A stretch of DNA of 64,000 nucleotides from Polytrichum commune (GCA_950295325.1 OX485806.1:12526001-12590000), one strand, 5' to 3'; shown: positions 13,154 to 24,518, counted from the first letter of the stretch. Notes: a model not told the origin generated them from the sequence alone. Program-made: numbers and translations.

Positions 13154-14157
13154 TACCCACAAGCCTAGCCAAAATTATGGTGGGTCATGTTTGATTGGAT
13201 CCAAACATTATGTGACTATGCACTCTATCATTTCACAAGGTGTTCTTCAAAGCCTTTGTGCATTGCCCACATCCTTGCGAGATGTGTGCGAATGGTGGCA
13301 TCAAAGAGTAGACCAAATCCTATCGTGGAATCTAAGTGTAAGAACCATGATCCACTATAATACACATGCTCCAATGTTTCCCTCATATGTCTGGCACTAG
13401 GAGAGTAGTAGTGTCTAACCCTTGTAACAAAAGACATCTCTCATGTATGCACTCTATATAGACATTTAGAGTTGAAGCAATATGGGAGTTGTGAGCCGAA
13501 TTTTTAGGCTAATAGTTCACTATAGGTTTTTTTTTAATATTTTGATGAAGATTGTTTGTAGATGGATGATAGCAATGAACTATGGACGGAAATAGGCAAT
13601 TAGAATTATAATCATGGATTTAGGAGCCTATAGTTGGTTATGCCATTGTCTTCTCCCTCGCCATAAGGAGGCAGGGGGAGGCGGAGAAAGACAAGCATTT
13701 CTTAGACCATCTTGAGCATATTGTTGAACTTATACTCTTGTCTCCTTTGGCACAAAGATTGTGCAAGGTCAATAATTAAACTATTCCCTTTGAACAACTA
13801 ACAATTGTTGCAGTGATGTTGGGGTTGTGGTTGTGGTTTTGAGATAAAGTTGATAAATTGTTCTGGAATATGAGTATACTGAGGTTGCCAACGTCCGTCT
13901 AAACCATTTTCTTTGTGTCTGAAACTAAGAACCATTGTTTTGTTTAGAGATTGCATTGAATAAATTTTGTAATAGCAAATGAAATTGATTAGGTCAAGGC
14001 TTTGAGTATATTTGTCAATGTAAGATGAGAAATCTAAAATTGATAGGAATTGATTGAAATTGCAAGAGTGTAGAAGGGGAGAGTAGTATTGTCCAAATTT
14101 CCCCTTGTCTGGTGGGCATCGGGTCATTTGACAATACGAACGGACACTTCATTCACA

Positions 14158-14181
14158 CCGGCCCCTTTAAATAGGGACCGG
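14158..14181. repeat. 24-base imperfect palindrome
   Basis: CCGGCCCCTTTAAA followed by TAGGGACCGG reads nearly the same on both strands, with a TTTAAAT core. It sits just before a CTAT microsatellite. A TATA-like or cruciform function is conceivable, but no gene is attached to it. Confidence 0.7.
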
Positions 14182-14185
14182 AGTT

Positions 14186-14212
14186 TCTATCTATCTATCT
14201 ATCTATCTATCT
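14186..14212. repeat. (CTAT)n microsatellite
   Basis: About six and a half uninterrupted tetranucleotide units. Confidence 0.95.
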
Positions 14213-15182
14213 GCAAGAGTGTAAGTATGTATGAATGTGCCTAAGAGTGAGCAAGAACAAACTAGGATTGACCAAGATTAAGGATTGTGTGAGGAAGTAA
14301 CCAAAATAAGAGTAAGAGTGAATAGTGTTCTCTATGGAAAGAGAGAAGGAGTCAAAATTGAATCAAATAGAGAGTTAGTGGAACTATCAGCAAGTGTTGA
14401 ATGCACATTTGGAACTTAAGAGCTTCCATAAAAGCATCGGCCAAGAATGGTGATCAAGTGATTATTTTGGAAAAAAAAACTAAATCAAACTATAGCGGTC
14501 AACATTGAGAGAGAATCTTAAGTGATTGAAATTAAGCCAAAGCATAAACACAAAAATTGGATGATAAAAAAGAAAAACTATCGTTGTTGATCGATATAGC
14601 AACATGTACTAAGATAGTGATGTCGAGGAAGTTACCAAGGGATACCTAAGAGAAGGTACCATTGAGTAAAAATAAATCATATGAAAGGCAATTGAAGAAT
14701 TTAAAGAGACAGAAAGTCAAGAGTTAGTCCAAGAGAGGGGTTACTTTACAATTGTTAAAGCTTGTGAAAGGCAAAGGATAAGATGTACTATCTTATTGAG
14801 TTTGTGATTATCATTGAGAGAAATACTATATTATTGTTTGCAAGTTTGTAGAAGTTGAATTAGATGAACCCTTCTACCAATTGAAGATGATGAGAATGGA
14901 ATTCTACTCAATCGAGTATTTGTGGGAACCCTAAAGAAAGAAGAGGGAAAGACATATCAATTGGGTATTTAAGGTGAAATAACAATGTCTTTGTCTAATA
15001 AATGAAATGTAGTGTGACAAATGCCTAATATAAACACCAATCGAGCCTATTTGAAAGTTTGTACTTTGGGTTTTTGTTGTTTTAAGTTAATAAAAACCTA
15101 ACTACAGGAGTCAACAAACCCTTTCAAAATAGAGAGGAGGTATATATGAAATGCACACATGACACTTGATGTCCTCAAACTC

Positions 15183-16307
15183 TCAATTCATCCATATCTT
15201 TATCCACTCCATCTTATGGTTGGACACCTCCCCATACCTCTTTGTTAGCAGCCTAATGTCATATTCCCAATCTAGTATACACCATTCAACATCGAACTCC
15301 AATTCAACCGAGAGAGTCGTTGCCAGACCTAACTGGGCAATGATCGTGTTGTTTAGTTCTTCAAACGTGTAGGACACCAAAAACATGGGTTCAGTAAAGG
15401 CATAATTGGTGAATGGCATAGAATGATATGAAATTGAATGACATGTACATTGAATAAAATTGAATGACACAAACCTTCCATCACACTTGTGTGTTGTCCT
15501 AGAAAGGATGCCATCCAGTGTTTTGTCCACCTCCGGTATTGATACAATCTTGTTCTTTGCACATTTTTTCCCCTTCCCTTTGACCACCTCTAAAATGAAT
15601 GAGCACGTGGGTGTTTTCATAAGTGTATCTTTGGTGTTCTCCTTTGCATCATTGTTGTTAGTATCCTTCGTTTTATTGTTGTCTTTGGCATTGTTCATTG
15701 GAAACAAAAGAGAACTCGCATGCACTGCCAACATTGGGGGTGCAACTCAAATCTTACTCTTGCGATCACAAAAAAAGTGTCACAAATCCCAAAAGGCCGA
15801 TGGATTGTGTCAACACTGGAGTTCTTGAGAACCAAGGCCCCTCACCCAAACCCTTGTGAAATTCCATCGGCATGCATGAATTCTTGGAGTGCACCATGCA
15901 AAGTAGGCCATCCAATGAAAGAGGCTTAAGTGTTAACAACAACTTTGTTGGCGTGACCAAGAGGTCTTTATGGAGTTGAATGAGTGAAAGGTCTTGTGTG
16001 TTGATACCTTCCAATCCATCCAATGTAGTTTGGGAAGATATGGTGAGGTTATCAAGTCCTTTGAAACTCATTGCCTCTTGTACCTTAGCCACGAAACCTT
16101 TTTGCGCAAGGCCAACACTAGGTTGTGGACATTGTGGGAACTCCCCTACCAATACCACAACCCCATCAGTCTATCCACCACTTCAAACAACCTCAATTGC
16201 ACAAACTTGCTTACCTTTTGCAAGTTGCCGTCGATGGTGGACCTAATATCCATATCTTCACGACCATTCAAGGTAGAACAAACCACCTTGAAGACAAACA
16301 AAGACCC
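15183..16307 (-). pseudogene. Decayed unidentified gene, minus strand
   Basis: Two consecutive reverse frames read as one protein: 15766-16158 and then 15183-15734, separated by a frame change beside an A7 run (T7 on the coding strand) near 15772. A further open stretch with a possible 5' splice site (AAG|GTAAGC at about 16215) continues up to 16307, just inside the element at 16321, so that insertion may have removed the 5' part. The C-terminal portion (SYTFEELNNTII...LGLATTLSVELEFD) vaguely recalls the N-terminal region of plant Mutator-like transposases, but no catalytic motif is present and I do not assign it. Confidence 0.35.
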
Positions 16308-16320
16308 ACATAATGGTTAT

Positions 16321-17211
16321 TCGTGCACCTCTCCATGAGTAGTGCCCGCACTACCATGGGCATGAGAGGGACCCCGGAGTGACACCCGGGACTTGTGATG
16401 CCATTGGTGAGAGGGCCCAAGTGATCCTAATGTGGGTGAGGGCCCCGACCGTTGAAAACGCCTCCCACCCATGGAGACTAGGAGTCACAAGGATAAGGCC
16501 ATGAGCTATGCATAGCTTATGGCGTGCGGATTTTGGAATGCTAAAGAACACCTCAATCAGAGGTGTTAGCTAAGAGATATGGCAATTTGAGTGAGCATTG
16601 TCCCGGGCCAGCGCCCTGGGACAGCAGTGACCTGGAGTGGCGCCCGGGACTGCCTAGGTTTGAACAGCCATAACTTCCTCAATACTTGCTTGAATAAGGC
16701 AAGTGAGAGGTCCATCAACATCTACGCAAAGAGCAGATGTCAATAAAGTGGTCGCTTGATACATCAAAGATCATGGGAAAATTTTATGTTGGTCTGAAGT
16801 TGTTGGGGGCTTCTAGCTCCAACGGCTAAGGGAAAATGTCTACTTTGCCCCAACCCTTGTAGAGAGACAAGTGGATACTTGACAGTGGGGTAGGGGCCTT
16901 GCCCAAAGTCCTAGAGGCTTATATGAGGGAGATGGCTTAGCCGCCTGACCCCACCCAGAGCATACTTGGTAATTTGCTCTGGGTTGTTGTAGTGTTGTTT
17001 TGGCAACATGATGATCAACTCAATAGTGGACTTTCATGGATGGAAGTCCACATTAACCGGAGGGTTTGGTGACTAAGTCATGAGTTTGGAGGTCCACGGT
17101 ACTGGGAGCTAACCATGCATGTGCGTGGGATGTGCATGTCAGCACTCGTGGCACTTGCTAGAGTTGGAAAACGGTCAAGCTAAGTTAAGGAAAGCTAGCA
17201 AGGGTTGCAAC
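16321..17211 (-). mobile_element. 0.9-kb non-coding element, copy 1
   Basis: This is about 890 bases homologous over its full length to 36921-37852 (same orientation) and to 29588-30558 (opposite). Hallmarks are a GGGACCCCGGAGTGACACC block, GAGCTATGCATAGCTTATGG, CCATAACTTCCTCAATACTT and the terminal AAAGCTAGCAAGGGTTGCAA. Flanking octamers ATGGTTAT (16313-16320) and ATGGTTGG (17212-17219) match at 6 of 8 positions, as expected for an old 8-base duplication. No coding frame is conserved among the copies. Confidence 0.75.
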
Positions 17212-17219
17212 ATGGTTGG

Positions 17220-17867
17220 CCAAACAAAACACACAAAATGCTGATGAATTACACAAGCCAAAGACAATGGCGTGGTGAATGACATTGAAATAAAATTGAA
17301 CGAATGGTAGGACAAACCTAATCACACATATATTTTCTCTAGTCATGCTTGTTGACTCCACACCACATGTCACCAAGTTTGGACAATTGTTGCATGTGCA
17401 CCATATCAACAATTGATTTATGCGCAATCCTACCAATAAAAGCCCGTATCTTCTTGATAACTCCAACATGATTGCCTAGAATGTAATCAAGCAACTCGAC
17501 AATGTCTTAAGTGAAGACTACTAAAAATATCCTCCGTTCTGTAAATGCAAGGAAACAATGCCCACCCAATAGCACGCATATTTTGCACAATAGTTGTCAA
17601 TGTTTTAGATATTTCCATCAAGAAACCATAAGAAATTGATGGAAATATAAGTGTCCTCAACCATGTGCAGTCTATGGGAAGTGCCTTGGGTACCAGCTGC
17701 GTAGTTGTCCAAAACACCGTTGCTCCAAATGTCACCATAACTCGCATGAATGTGCATGAAGGTGCCCCATGCGACATATGAGAAAACTCAAGAAACACTC
17801 AAGGGAGCTAAGCTAAAACAATGCAGACCTTGGATTGCTGGCCAACTAGCATCACTAGGCTAGATTT
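17220..17867. other. Unassigned sequence
   Basis: Reverse frames of about 100 codons at 17185-17469 and 17487-17798 carry no motif, and the first overlaps the repeat end. Nothing else is seen. Confidence 0.35.
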
Positions 17868-18570
17868 TCTAGGCCCCTATTTGTCACTTAGCTTTAGCTA
17901 GCTAGGTTCATTGAACCTAAGATTCTTACTTAGCTTTAGCTAGCTAATTTTTTTTGGAACTCTAAATTTCACTGAGCTTCAACTAGCTAAAATGGTGTGT
18001 GACATGCATATTCATTCTAAATCATAGAGAGATCCATTCAAACGAAACCAAACAATATATATTTGGTTGTATTGCTCTCAGTTTGCTATGTATTTTCATG
18101 TTGTTGCACAAAGAAATTGAAAGGCTTAAAATCAACACGCATAATCAACTTCCTCACTTTCGATTCACACTGGTGATAGATCATCATCTTCATCATCATC
18201 GTCATTATCATTATCATCTTCTTCATTTTCATTATTGTCGGAATCGTCAATGGCATTTGGCATCAAGGTGTTCCAAATCGGAGGTTCCGCAACATCTGCT
18301 GGATTATTAAGATTTGGACTCATGTTCAATTTCAAAAACATAGTCGCTTCAACGAGTCCGGGTTTGAGAGATGACTGTTTGGGTGCAATGATATCATTCA
18401 TTCCACCGAGATCACATTCAGATTCCAACTAGCTATTAGCTAACCTCATTTAGCTAACTTTCGTCGCCCGGATTATGGCACTTAGTTTTAGCTCATTATT
18501 CTTTTGAGGCACCAAATTCCTGAGTAGATTTAGCTAGTTGGAGCTTTTAGCTAGCTAAATAGCCGCCCAC
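17868..18570. mobile_element. Putative MITE rich in TTAGCTAGCTAA
   Basis: The left part (17880-18000) and right part (18430-18560) are inverted copies rich in TTTAGCTAGCTAA, TTTAGCTAGTTGG and similar. The ends, GGCCCCTATTTG on the left and the inverse of CTAAATAGCCGCCCAC on the right, look like degraded terminal repeats. TTA follows the right end and CTA precedes the left. The centre holds a CAT/TCA microsatellite at 18178-18238 that makes an acidic Asp/Asn/Glu-rich frame on the minus strand. Limits are approximate. Confidence 0.5.
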
Positions 18571-18792
18571 TTAGAGCGTCCCCACCAGCAGAGGTATAAG
18601 TCAGTTGAACGGCACTCCTGGAAATCCGGTGCCCAGGACGCCAAGTTCTAACGTCCACCAGTCGACGCTAACGCCATAAAGGGTGCCGGACCGGGCATTT
18701 GGGAGGAGCTCTTCGGGTATATTGGCCTCAGGTACCGTGTTCTGCCCGCCAACGCCATCAGGCAGTTAGCCCAATTTTGGACTTATTCCACC

Positions 18793-19951
18793 ATGTCAGG
18801 AAGGGGGGGGTGTGCCTGCAACGGGTGGGAGGACCAAGAAGGGCAAGAACTTCTGTCCGGAGGAGGAAGAACAGTGTTGCCGAAGTTTTATGCATACTTC
18901 CACCGATGCCAGGAGAGGGATAGGGCAGAAGAATGCACAATTTTGGATCAATGTAGCAACGCACTATGCTAGACACAAACCCGAGGGAGGAGCTGATCGT
19001 CCTGCTAGGTCTCTAGAGACAAAATGGTATGACATCAAGCAATCTGTCGCCAAGTTCAGTGGTTGCTATCAGTCAGTGAGAGATCTGAATGAGAGTGGGA
19101 AGAGTGAGGATGATTTTGTATTAGATGCTATGAGCTTGTACAAGCAAAAATGTGGGAAGGCATTTGTTCTAAAACATTGCTGGTTGTTGTTAAAGAGCTA
19201 TCCTAGGTTTGCGGCAATATTTATGGGCAAGCGAAAGGGTGGAGGGTTTGATCCGCCCTAAAGAGAGGGGCTGTCTGTTGATCGTCGCGATCTGCTTTCT
19301 CCGAATGGCCAGGCTCCCTCCACCGAATCGCCACCTGCACAGACAAGACCACATGGTGCTAAGTCGGCAAAAAACGAGCATGCACAAAGTAAGGGGAAGG
19401 AGCTAGCTTTGCGCGCTAATGCAAAAGCTACAACTGACTTTGCTGCAGCTACATTGAAGAAAGCTGAGCAAATTGCTCAGCAAAATGTTTTTAGCTTGTT
19501 TACAGTAGAGGATAAGAACATTACCTGTGACCTTGCTAGACAGTGGCTCCACCTCCGCAGGACCCAAGAGCTTGCAAAGCTCAAGGCACAGGTTGCTGCC
19601 GAAGTTGCTGCCTCCAACGAGCCTGCTCCTCCTCGGTTTGGAGTCTGCTCCAACACGCCTGTTGCACCTGCACCTGCACCAACACAAGGGTTAGGGTTTA
19701 GAGGAGATTTGAATGAAGAAGATGATGCTGATGATGATTGTGAGGATGATTCCTCCGACTTGTTTGCAGACAGGAGGAGGGTAGCTGATCTAAATGCTTT
19801 TGGGAATGACTTCGGCCAACCAGCTTCGGATCGTGATGAGGATACAACCACCATCCTAGATTCTCAACCTAATGACTTCGCAATTAACCCTCCCCCATCA
19901 CAACGTCGACGACTCTCTGCTGATCCTCATGAACTCTTTGGCCAGTTTTAG
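18793..19951 (+). pseudogene. Harbinger ORF2-type Myb/SANT-like protein, broken
   Basis: In PIF/Harbinger elements a Myb/SANT protein partners the DDE transposase for DNA binding and nuclear import. Here the frame from about 18812 reads a SANT-like trihelix region (FCPEEEEQCCRSFMHTSTD, then QFWINVATHYARHKP) followed by the conserved LKHCWLLLKSYPRF block. After a linker comes a region like the NAM-associated C-terminal domain (helical DFAAATLKKAEQIAQQNVF, an acidic stretch and a C-terminal FGQF). Two lesions are visible: the natural ATG at 18793 is out of frame because of a G8 run at 18803-18810, one base too long, and an in-frame TAA at 19259 splits the protein. Otherwise the frame is open to 19951. 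Confidence 0.8.
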
Positions 19952-20157
19952 ACCCCTACAATTAAGGAACAGTTTGTACCTAGGCAAATCTCCCCTCCAT
20001 CTACATGGTTGCAGGGCTCAAGAATCTGAATTATGTATTTGTTAGAGTTAGGCTCATAATTATGTATTTGTATTCCTGATTTATGCTTGCAATTCATTTG
20101 TCTTAATTGGATTCCAATGTGCAATGTTATGCAACGTCTCTTCAAACGCGGCGTCAA

Positions 20158-20199
20158 CAAACTCAAACTCAAACACAAACACAAACACAAACACAAACC
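20158..20199. repeat. (ACACAA)n-like microsatellite
   Basis: Repeated CAAACACAAACACAAAC hexamers downstream of the Myb-like gene. Confidence 0.9.
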
Positions 20200-20978
20200 A
20201 CGCCACGCTCCAGCTCCCTGAAGCTCCATGAATTTTTTCCTTTATACCTGCAACTTGGGGTTTTGACGACGGTTATGGGACCATGTAATCATTGGCAGAG
20301 TCATGGCTTATGCTGAGATTGTAACGCTTCAATTTGTGTGCATGCTCACACACTTGCCAACTCGCTCAAGCTTCTGAAACCACTGTCTCGAGTTGAAGAA
20401 ATAATTGGAGACGAGAAGAAAAAATCTAACAAAGTCATATCTTCTGGAGGACTGTATAGAGAGGAATATACCCCAGTTTAGCGAAGGAGAACCCTAAGGA
20501 TGTCAACATGATGTAACCGGTTGGACTTGCAAACACTAGGATCTCAACCGATCATGCCTAAAACTCTCCCTGATCACTGCGTCGGGGTCTTCAGAGTGGC
20601 CTTCGGTGTCGAATCAACTAACAATGTCGAATCTTTGAGTTCGTATTATTTTAAGGTTTTTTGTGTATGCAGTTATCCCCACTCACATGTATTGGGCACT
20701 CTTTCCTTTCCTTTACCAGACCGTGTCCCGAACTCATGGGCATCATCATCTATTATACTATGTCCCAAATTATTGCGACGCCACAAATTACCACTTCGGA
20801 GGTATAAAATATGTGGTCCGAGTACACTCTGTACAGAGATCGCGACATTCTTGGCTCTCCACTAATAAGGATCGCTACATTCTGGAGAGTTTTTGGTTGT
20901 GGACCCTAGTAGTGCAAACCCAACGTACGGCCCTTATCCTACCACTGCACACAAAAGAAAGGAGACACCAAGGTTCTA

Positions 20979-21126
20979 CAGTCGAACCTCGTTAATATGA
21001 CACCCTCGATATTACGACACATTTTTTGCAAGACCCAACTTTTTAATCACAAAACTCCCTCTTTTATATGAGTACAACGCTCGATAATGCGACATTTAGA
21101 ATCTCCGTTGTATCATATTATAGAGG
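20979..21126. mobile_element. pogo/Emigrant-like MITE fragment
   Basis: Begins CAGTCGAACCTCGTTAATAT right after a TA dinucleotide, the start expected of pogo-group Tc1/mariner elements. It ends near 21126 in ATATTATAGAGGT, whose inverse (ACCTCTATAATAT) resembles the inner part of the same terminal repeat. The outermost bases of the right end are missing. The centre repeats a GATAATGCGAC motif. It is nested inside the Harbinger element. Confidence 0.55.
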
Positions 21127-21599
21127 TAAGTTAATGCTAAAATTCCTTTCATCTATGTTATGTACATCTAAAATACATTCTTTTTCACTTGGGTACTACT
21201 TGGAAAACTGCACTTATCATTAGGAAGTTAATGAGAATTAGGATTATTAGTGTAGAATGGACATGGTTGATGTTGGTCCACCTACATTAAAGCTTAGTGA
21301 TGCTAAATGTCATGCATCATTGGTTGTCTAGTTTCTTATTAAATAACTCTTTGGTGTGAATGGAATTATTAGTTTTCGAAAGTTAGTAGGGAATTTAGAT
21401 AAGATGATAGTTGCTAACTTGAGTAGGCAACACCCAAGGTCTTTGAACTCCTATTTCAAGAGTTCTTGAGAAAACTCATTGTGTATTTTCTGCCTAAGCT
21501 GCTAGTAACCCACGGTAGAAGCATTGCAAGTCCACTATTGGCTTTGGAAGCACACGAGCAATGGAGATGAATTAGTTAATCAGTGAATTAGTTAACGAG

Positions 21600-21850
21600 G
21601 GATTTTAGTATATTTCCGGGTGGAGAACCGAAAGGGATCGGGTAGGGAATCGGGCAACACATCGGGCACGGAATCGGTATCCGGGCAAGACATCGGGCAA
21701 GGCTAATGGAATCGGGCAAGGGGGTAATACCGGGCGGGGGCCGGCCTCGAAGAGGGGCATGTACCCGAGCTAGTGGGCTCCAACAATATGTCGGGTAAAC
21801 CCACACTATGCCCGGGGTGCCACCGGTGCAATTATGCCCGGTGCGGTGCC
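21600..21850. repeat. Subterminal CGGGCA/ATCGGG motif cluster
   Basis: The hexamer CGGGCA (or its inverse TGCCCG) and ATCGGG occur more than ten times in 250 bases just inside the right end of the Harbinger element. A few also lie just inside the left end (GGACCGGGCATTTGG). Clustered subterminal motifs of this kind are usually transposase or accessory-protein binding sites. Confidence 0.7.
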
Positions 21851-21872
21851 CGGTCTAGTGGGGATGCTCTTA

Positions 21873-22630
21873 GTTCGATGTTCAACTTTTGAAACGATGC
21901 AATGACAATTCTAGAAGGCACATAGCACAGGTACCGAACGTCATAGGGACTGCCAAGTGCAAGAAATGAGAGCTGCAAATCTCCTAAACGCCAACTCCCT
22001 TCACGCAATGATTGCAAAAATCATTACTCGCGAAACCCTAGAACTACAACCACAAAAAAAAATGACGACATCTCATTGCGTCTAATTTGTCACCCACCAT
22101 GCTAATCACTCACCAATCTCTCATCAATCACGTATAAATCATTGAAATTTAATTTCAAAGCTAACAAAGAGGGATACAACATTGGTATTGAAGGACAATA
22201 ATGAAGGATAGCATTGAATGATATCCACTTTAAACCCCTAGAACATCATCTCCTCCAAGGATATCCACTTTAAACTCCTAGAACATCATCTCCTCAAAGG
22301 ACACGCACCCCCTCACTCTAGTGCGTCCGTCAACAACCGGCTAAATCGGTCTCCTACCTAGACGGGCGAGCAACTCCAAAATTTTCTTTCTTGACCCTAT
22401 AATTTCATGGAGAATACTTTAGCATCCGCATGTGTTGAGGTGACGGAATATATGGAAACTAAAGAGAAATTGTCCCAAACCCTTGTTCCGATACGAGCTC
22501 TTTTTTTTTTTAAAGAAAGAAAAAGAAATCTCCCCCCCCCCCCCCCCCCCCTCCCAATATTTACAATGTTGATTGCAGGCTGCAGCCTTCATTATGCAGG
22601 CAAGTTTGAGCTTCACACACAGCGTTGGGG
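21873..22630. other. Unassigned sequence with a C20 run
   Basis: A 36-base segment (ATATCCACTTTAAAC...CTAGAACATCATCTCCTC) is directly repeated at about 22219-22299. A T/A-rich tract leads to a run of twenty C at 22532-22551. No gene is recognised. Confidence 0.45.
22532..22551. repeat. C20 homopolymer
   Basis: Twenty consecutive C follow an A/G-rich tract, with a T12 run just before. Its length may be a sequencing estimate. Confidence 0.9.
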
Positions 22631-22851
22631 GGAGGTTTCTGGGCATAATCAGTCAAAACCCTAATGTTCCCAAGTCCAACCGGTTATATGTTGTGATCTT
22701 TTTGTTTATCTTTACTTAATTATTCATAGCATATTCCACAAAGATTTCTCAACAATGATGGGCATTTTTTTTCGCGTGAAGTGTTGAACCTCAACCAGTT
22801 GTTTCTCAAACTCAACCGGTTCATCTATAACCATCGGCCGGTTCTCCCTCG

Positions 22852-23145
22852 GGGCGATCACACCCCCTTACGTTTCATAACCATGTGCGAACAAAGTTTG
22901 CTACCCGTCTATTATACGTCCTAGATGATTTTAGAAATTATGAAGTTTTTTATTACATACACATAACCATTGATATTATCTTTTGTATATATTTTTTGAA
23001 ATTTTTAGTCATCTTCATTTTTGCAGTAATTGTTTAAGTTCAATTTTGTGTCATTCTAGTTAGAAATGGTTATTTTTATATATTAAAAAAAATCAAATTT
23101 GGTTAGCATTTTTTACCATGCAATAGATCACATAATGTGCACAAA
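22852..23145. mobile_element. Truncated copy of the CACGGGGGG MITE
   Basis: From CGGGGCGATCACACCCCCTT onward this matches the left 250-290 bases of the MITEs at 23443 and 35045 (ATAACCATTGAT, TTTTTAGTCATCTTCATTTT, CATTCTAGTTAGAAA). It then diverges, and no right terminus or 8-base duplication is found. Confidence 0.65.
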
Positions 23146-23442
23146 TGTAAGAAGTGGTTGCAGAGTGACGCATGCAATGTTCAAAATGTTTGGAAGAAGA
23201 ACGCGAGGGGATCCAACACGTTTTTCAACGGAGTGTCTTGGAAACAACATACTTCTTCTTTGCAATGAACGGAGAGAACCAGCCGATAGTTATAGATGAA
23301 CTGGTTGAGTTTGAGAAATAACCGGTTGAGATTCAACACCTCGGGGAAAACAAAATACCCTTCATTATAGAGGAATCTATGGAATATACCTCTAGTAAAT
23401 AAAATTTTGCCTAAAGATGCAACCCAGTGGACTTGAAAACAC

Positions 23443-23853
23443 CACGGGGGGGTCACACCCCCTTACATTTCATAACCACGTGCGATAAAAGTTTGCTACC
23501 CTATATTACATGCCATAGATAATTTTTAAAATTATGATATTTTTCCTACATACACATAACCATTGATAATATCTTTTGTATATTTTTTTGAAATTTTTAG
23601 TCATCTTCATTTTTTGTAGTAATTTGTTTAGTTCAATGCTGCGTCATTCTAGTTAGAAACGGTATGTTTTATAAAAAAAAACAAATCATCAAATTTGGTT
23701 ACCAATTTTTACTATGTAATAGATACTATGTATATCTACTCATGAAAAAAAAATCATAAACTTTTGAACCATTTTGGTGATGCTTTATGTAAAAAGTAGA
23801 TTTTGTTTTATCGCACGTGGTGTTCAACTTGACAATGAAGTGCACCCCCCGTG
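23443..23853. mobile_element. CACGGGGGG MITE with 8-bp target duplication, copy 1
   Basis: A 411-base non-coding element that starts CACGGGGGGGTCACACC and ends GTGCACCCCCCGTG. Subterminal ACGTGCGATAAAA is present in inverse at the other end. The identical octamer GAAAACAC flanks it (23435-23442 and 23854-23861). It is nearly identical to 35045-35457. The pre-insertion sequence GGACTTGAAAACACTAGG matches the uninterrupted relative GGACTTGCAAACACTAGG at about 20522, which confirms the insertion boundary. Confidence 0.92.
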
Positions 23854-24518
23854 GAAAACACTAGGATCTCAAGTGGTTATACCCAAAAATCTCCCCGGCG
23901 TTGGCTTCTTTGAGGAGAACTTTTAAAAAACAGTCTCACTTCAGGAGTTTGACTTTAAGGTTCCACTTTGAAAACATGAGATTAGAAATTTGATTTCAAA
24001 TTTTGAGTGAGGGTTCGTGTTTTGAGGTTTGAAATTTTGAATTAATTAGAATCGGAGATGCTTCCAATGTTTTTGGTTCAGTGTCCGCGGAGATTTTTGG
24101 GCATAATCGGTCAAAATCATAGTGTTTGCAAGTCCAACCAATTACATGTTGACATCCTCCAGTTTTCCTTCATTAATTGGGGCATATTCTATAGATTCCT
24201 CTAAAATGATTGGTAATTTTCCTGTAGTCTTGAACTTCAACCGGTGATTTCTCAAACTCAACCGGTTCATTTGTAACTAACTGCCGATTCTCCCCGATCA
24301 TTGCTTTGGTTCTTGATATGTCAGTGAGGGGGATCTAACAAATCTTTCAATAGATGATCCCGTATATGGGATACTCTTTTGACATAGATTCTAGATCCCC
24401 CTTGTTGGAATAATTTCGCGCCATTCTAGTTTGATGTAAGGGCCACTTCACACACGAGCCAAGAGCCGTGACCTTGAAATTGTGAGGGCCCAAAAGAAAG
24501 TGTCCAAAGGCCATCTAA

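Larger units (their letters stand above)
13162..15170. other. Unassigned intergenic sequence
   Basis: No recognisable gene. It contains the small palindrome and CTAT repeat listed separately. Purine-rich sequence at 14220-15000 has no domain in any frame. Confidence 0.4.
18574..21869 (+). mobile_element. PIF/Harbinger element with accessory Myb-like gene only
   Basis: Terminal inverted repeats GAGCGTCCCCACCAG (left) and GAGCATCCCCACTAG (inverse of the right end) are flanked by TTA on both sides (18571-18573 and 21870-21872), the superfamily's 3-base duplication. The 3.3-kb interior holds a Myb/SANT-like gene (18793-19951) on the plus strand. I find no DDE transposase, so the element is non-autonomous or has lost that gene. 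A pogo-like fragment lies inside at 20979. The right subterminal region is packed with CGGGCA motifs. Confidence 0.85.
22637..24310. repeat. Triplicated arm complex with AACCGGTT motifs
   Basis: Three related arms are seen. Arm 1 (22637-22856, forward) has GGGCATAATC, AAGTCCAACCGGTT and CTCAAACTCAACCGGTTCAT. Arm 2 (about 23275-23905) is its inverse and is interrupted by the MITE at 23443. Arm 3 (24090-24310, forward) repeats arm 1. A related piece lies at 20505-20600 inside the Harbinger element (GGACTTGCAAACACTAGGAT). Arms 1 and 2 could form a large foldback. Superfamily unknown. Confidence 0.6.

Noticed and set aside
16321-17211. Interpretation of the 0.9-kb element as a solo LTR
   Set aside because: The two exact target duplications are 8 bases rather than 4-6 and the ends are not TG...CA. 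Kept only as an alternative.
18165-18428. Acidic minus-strand frame rich in Asp, Asn and Glu
   Set aside because: The acidic stretch is produced by a CAT/TCA microsatellite inside a MITE-like repeat. No start context, domain or homologous copy supports a gene.
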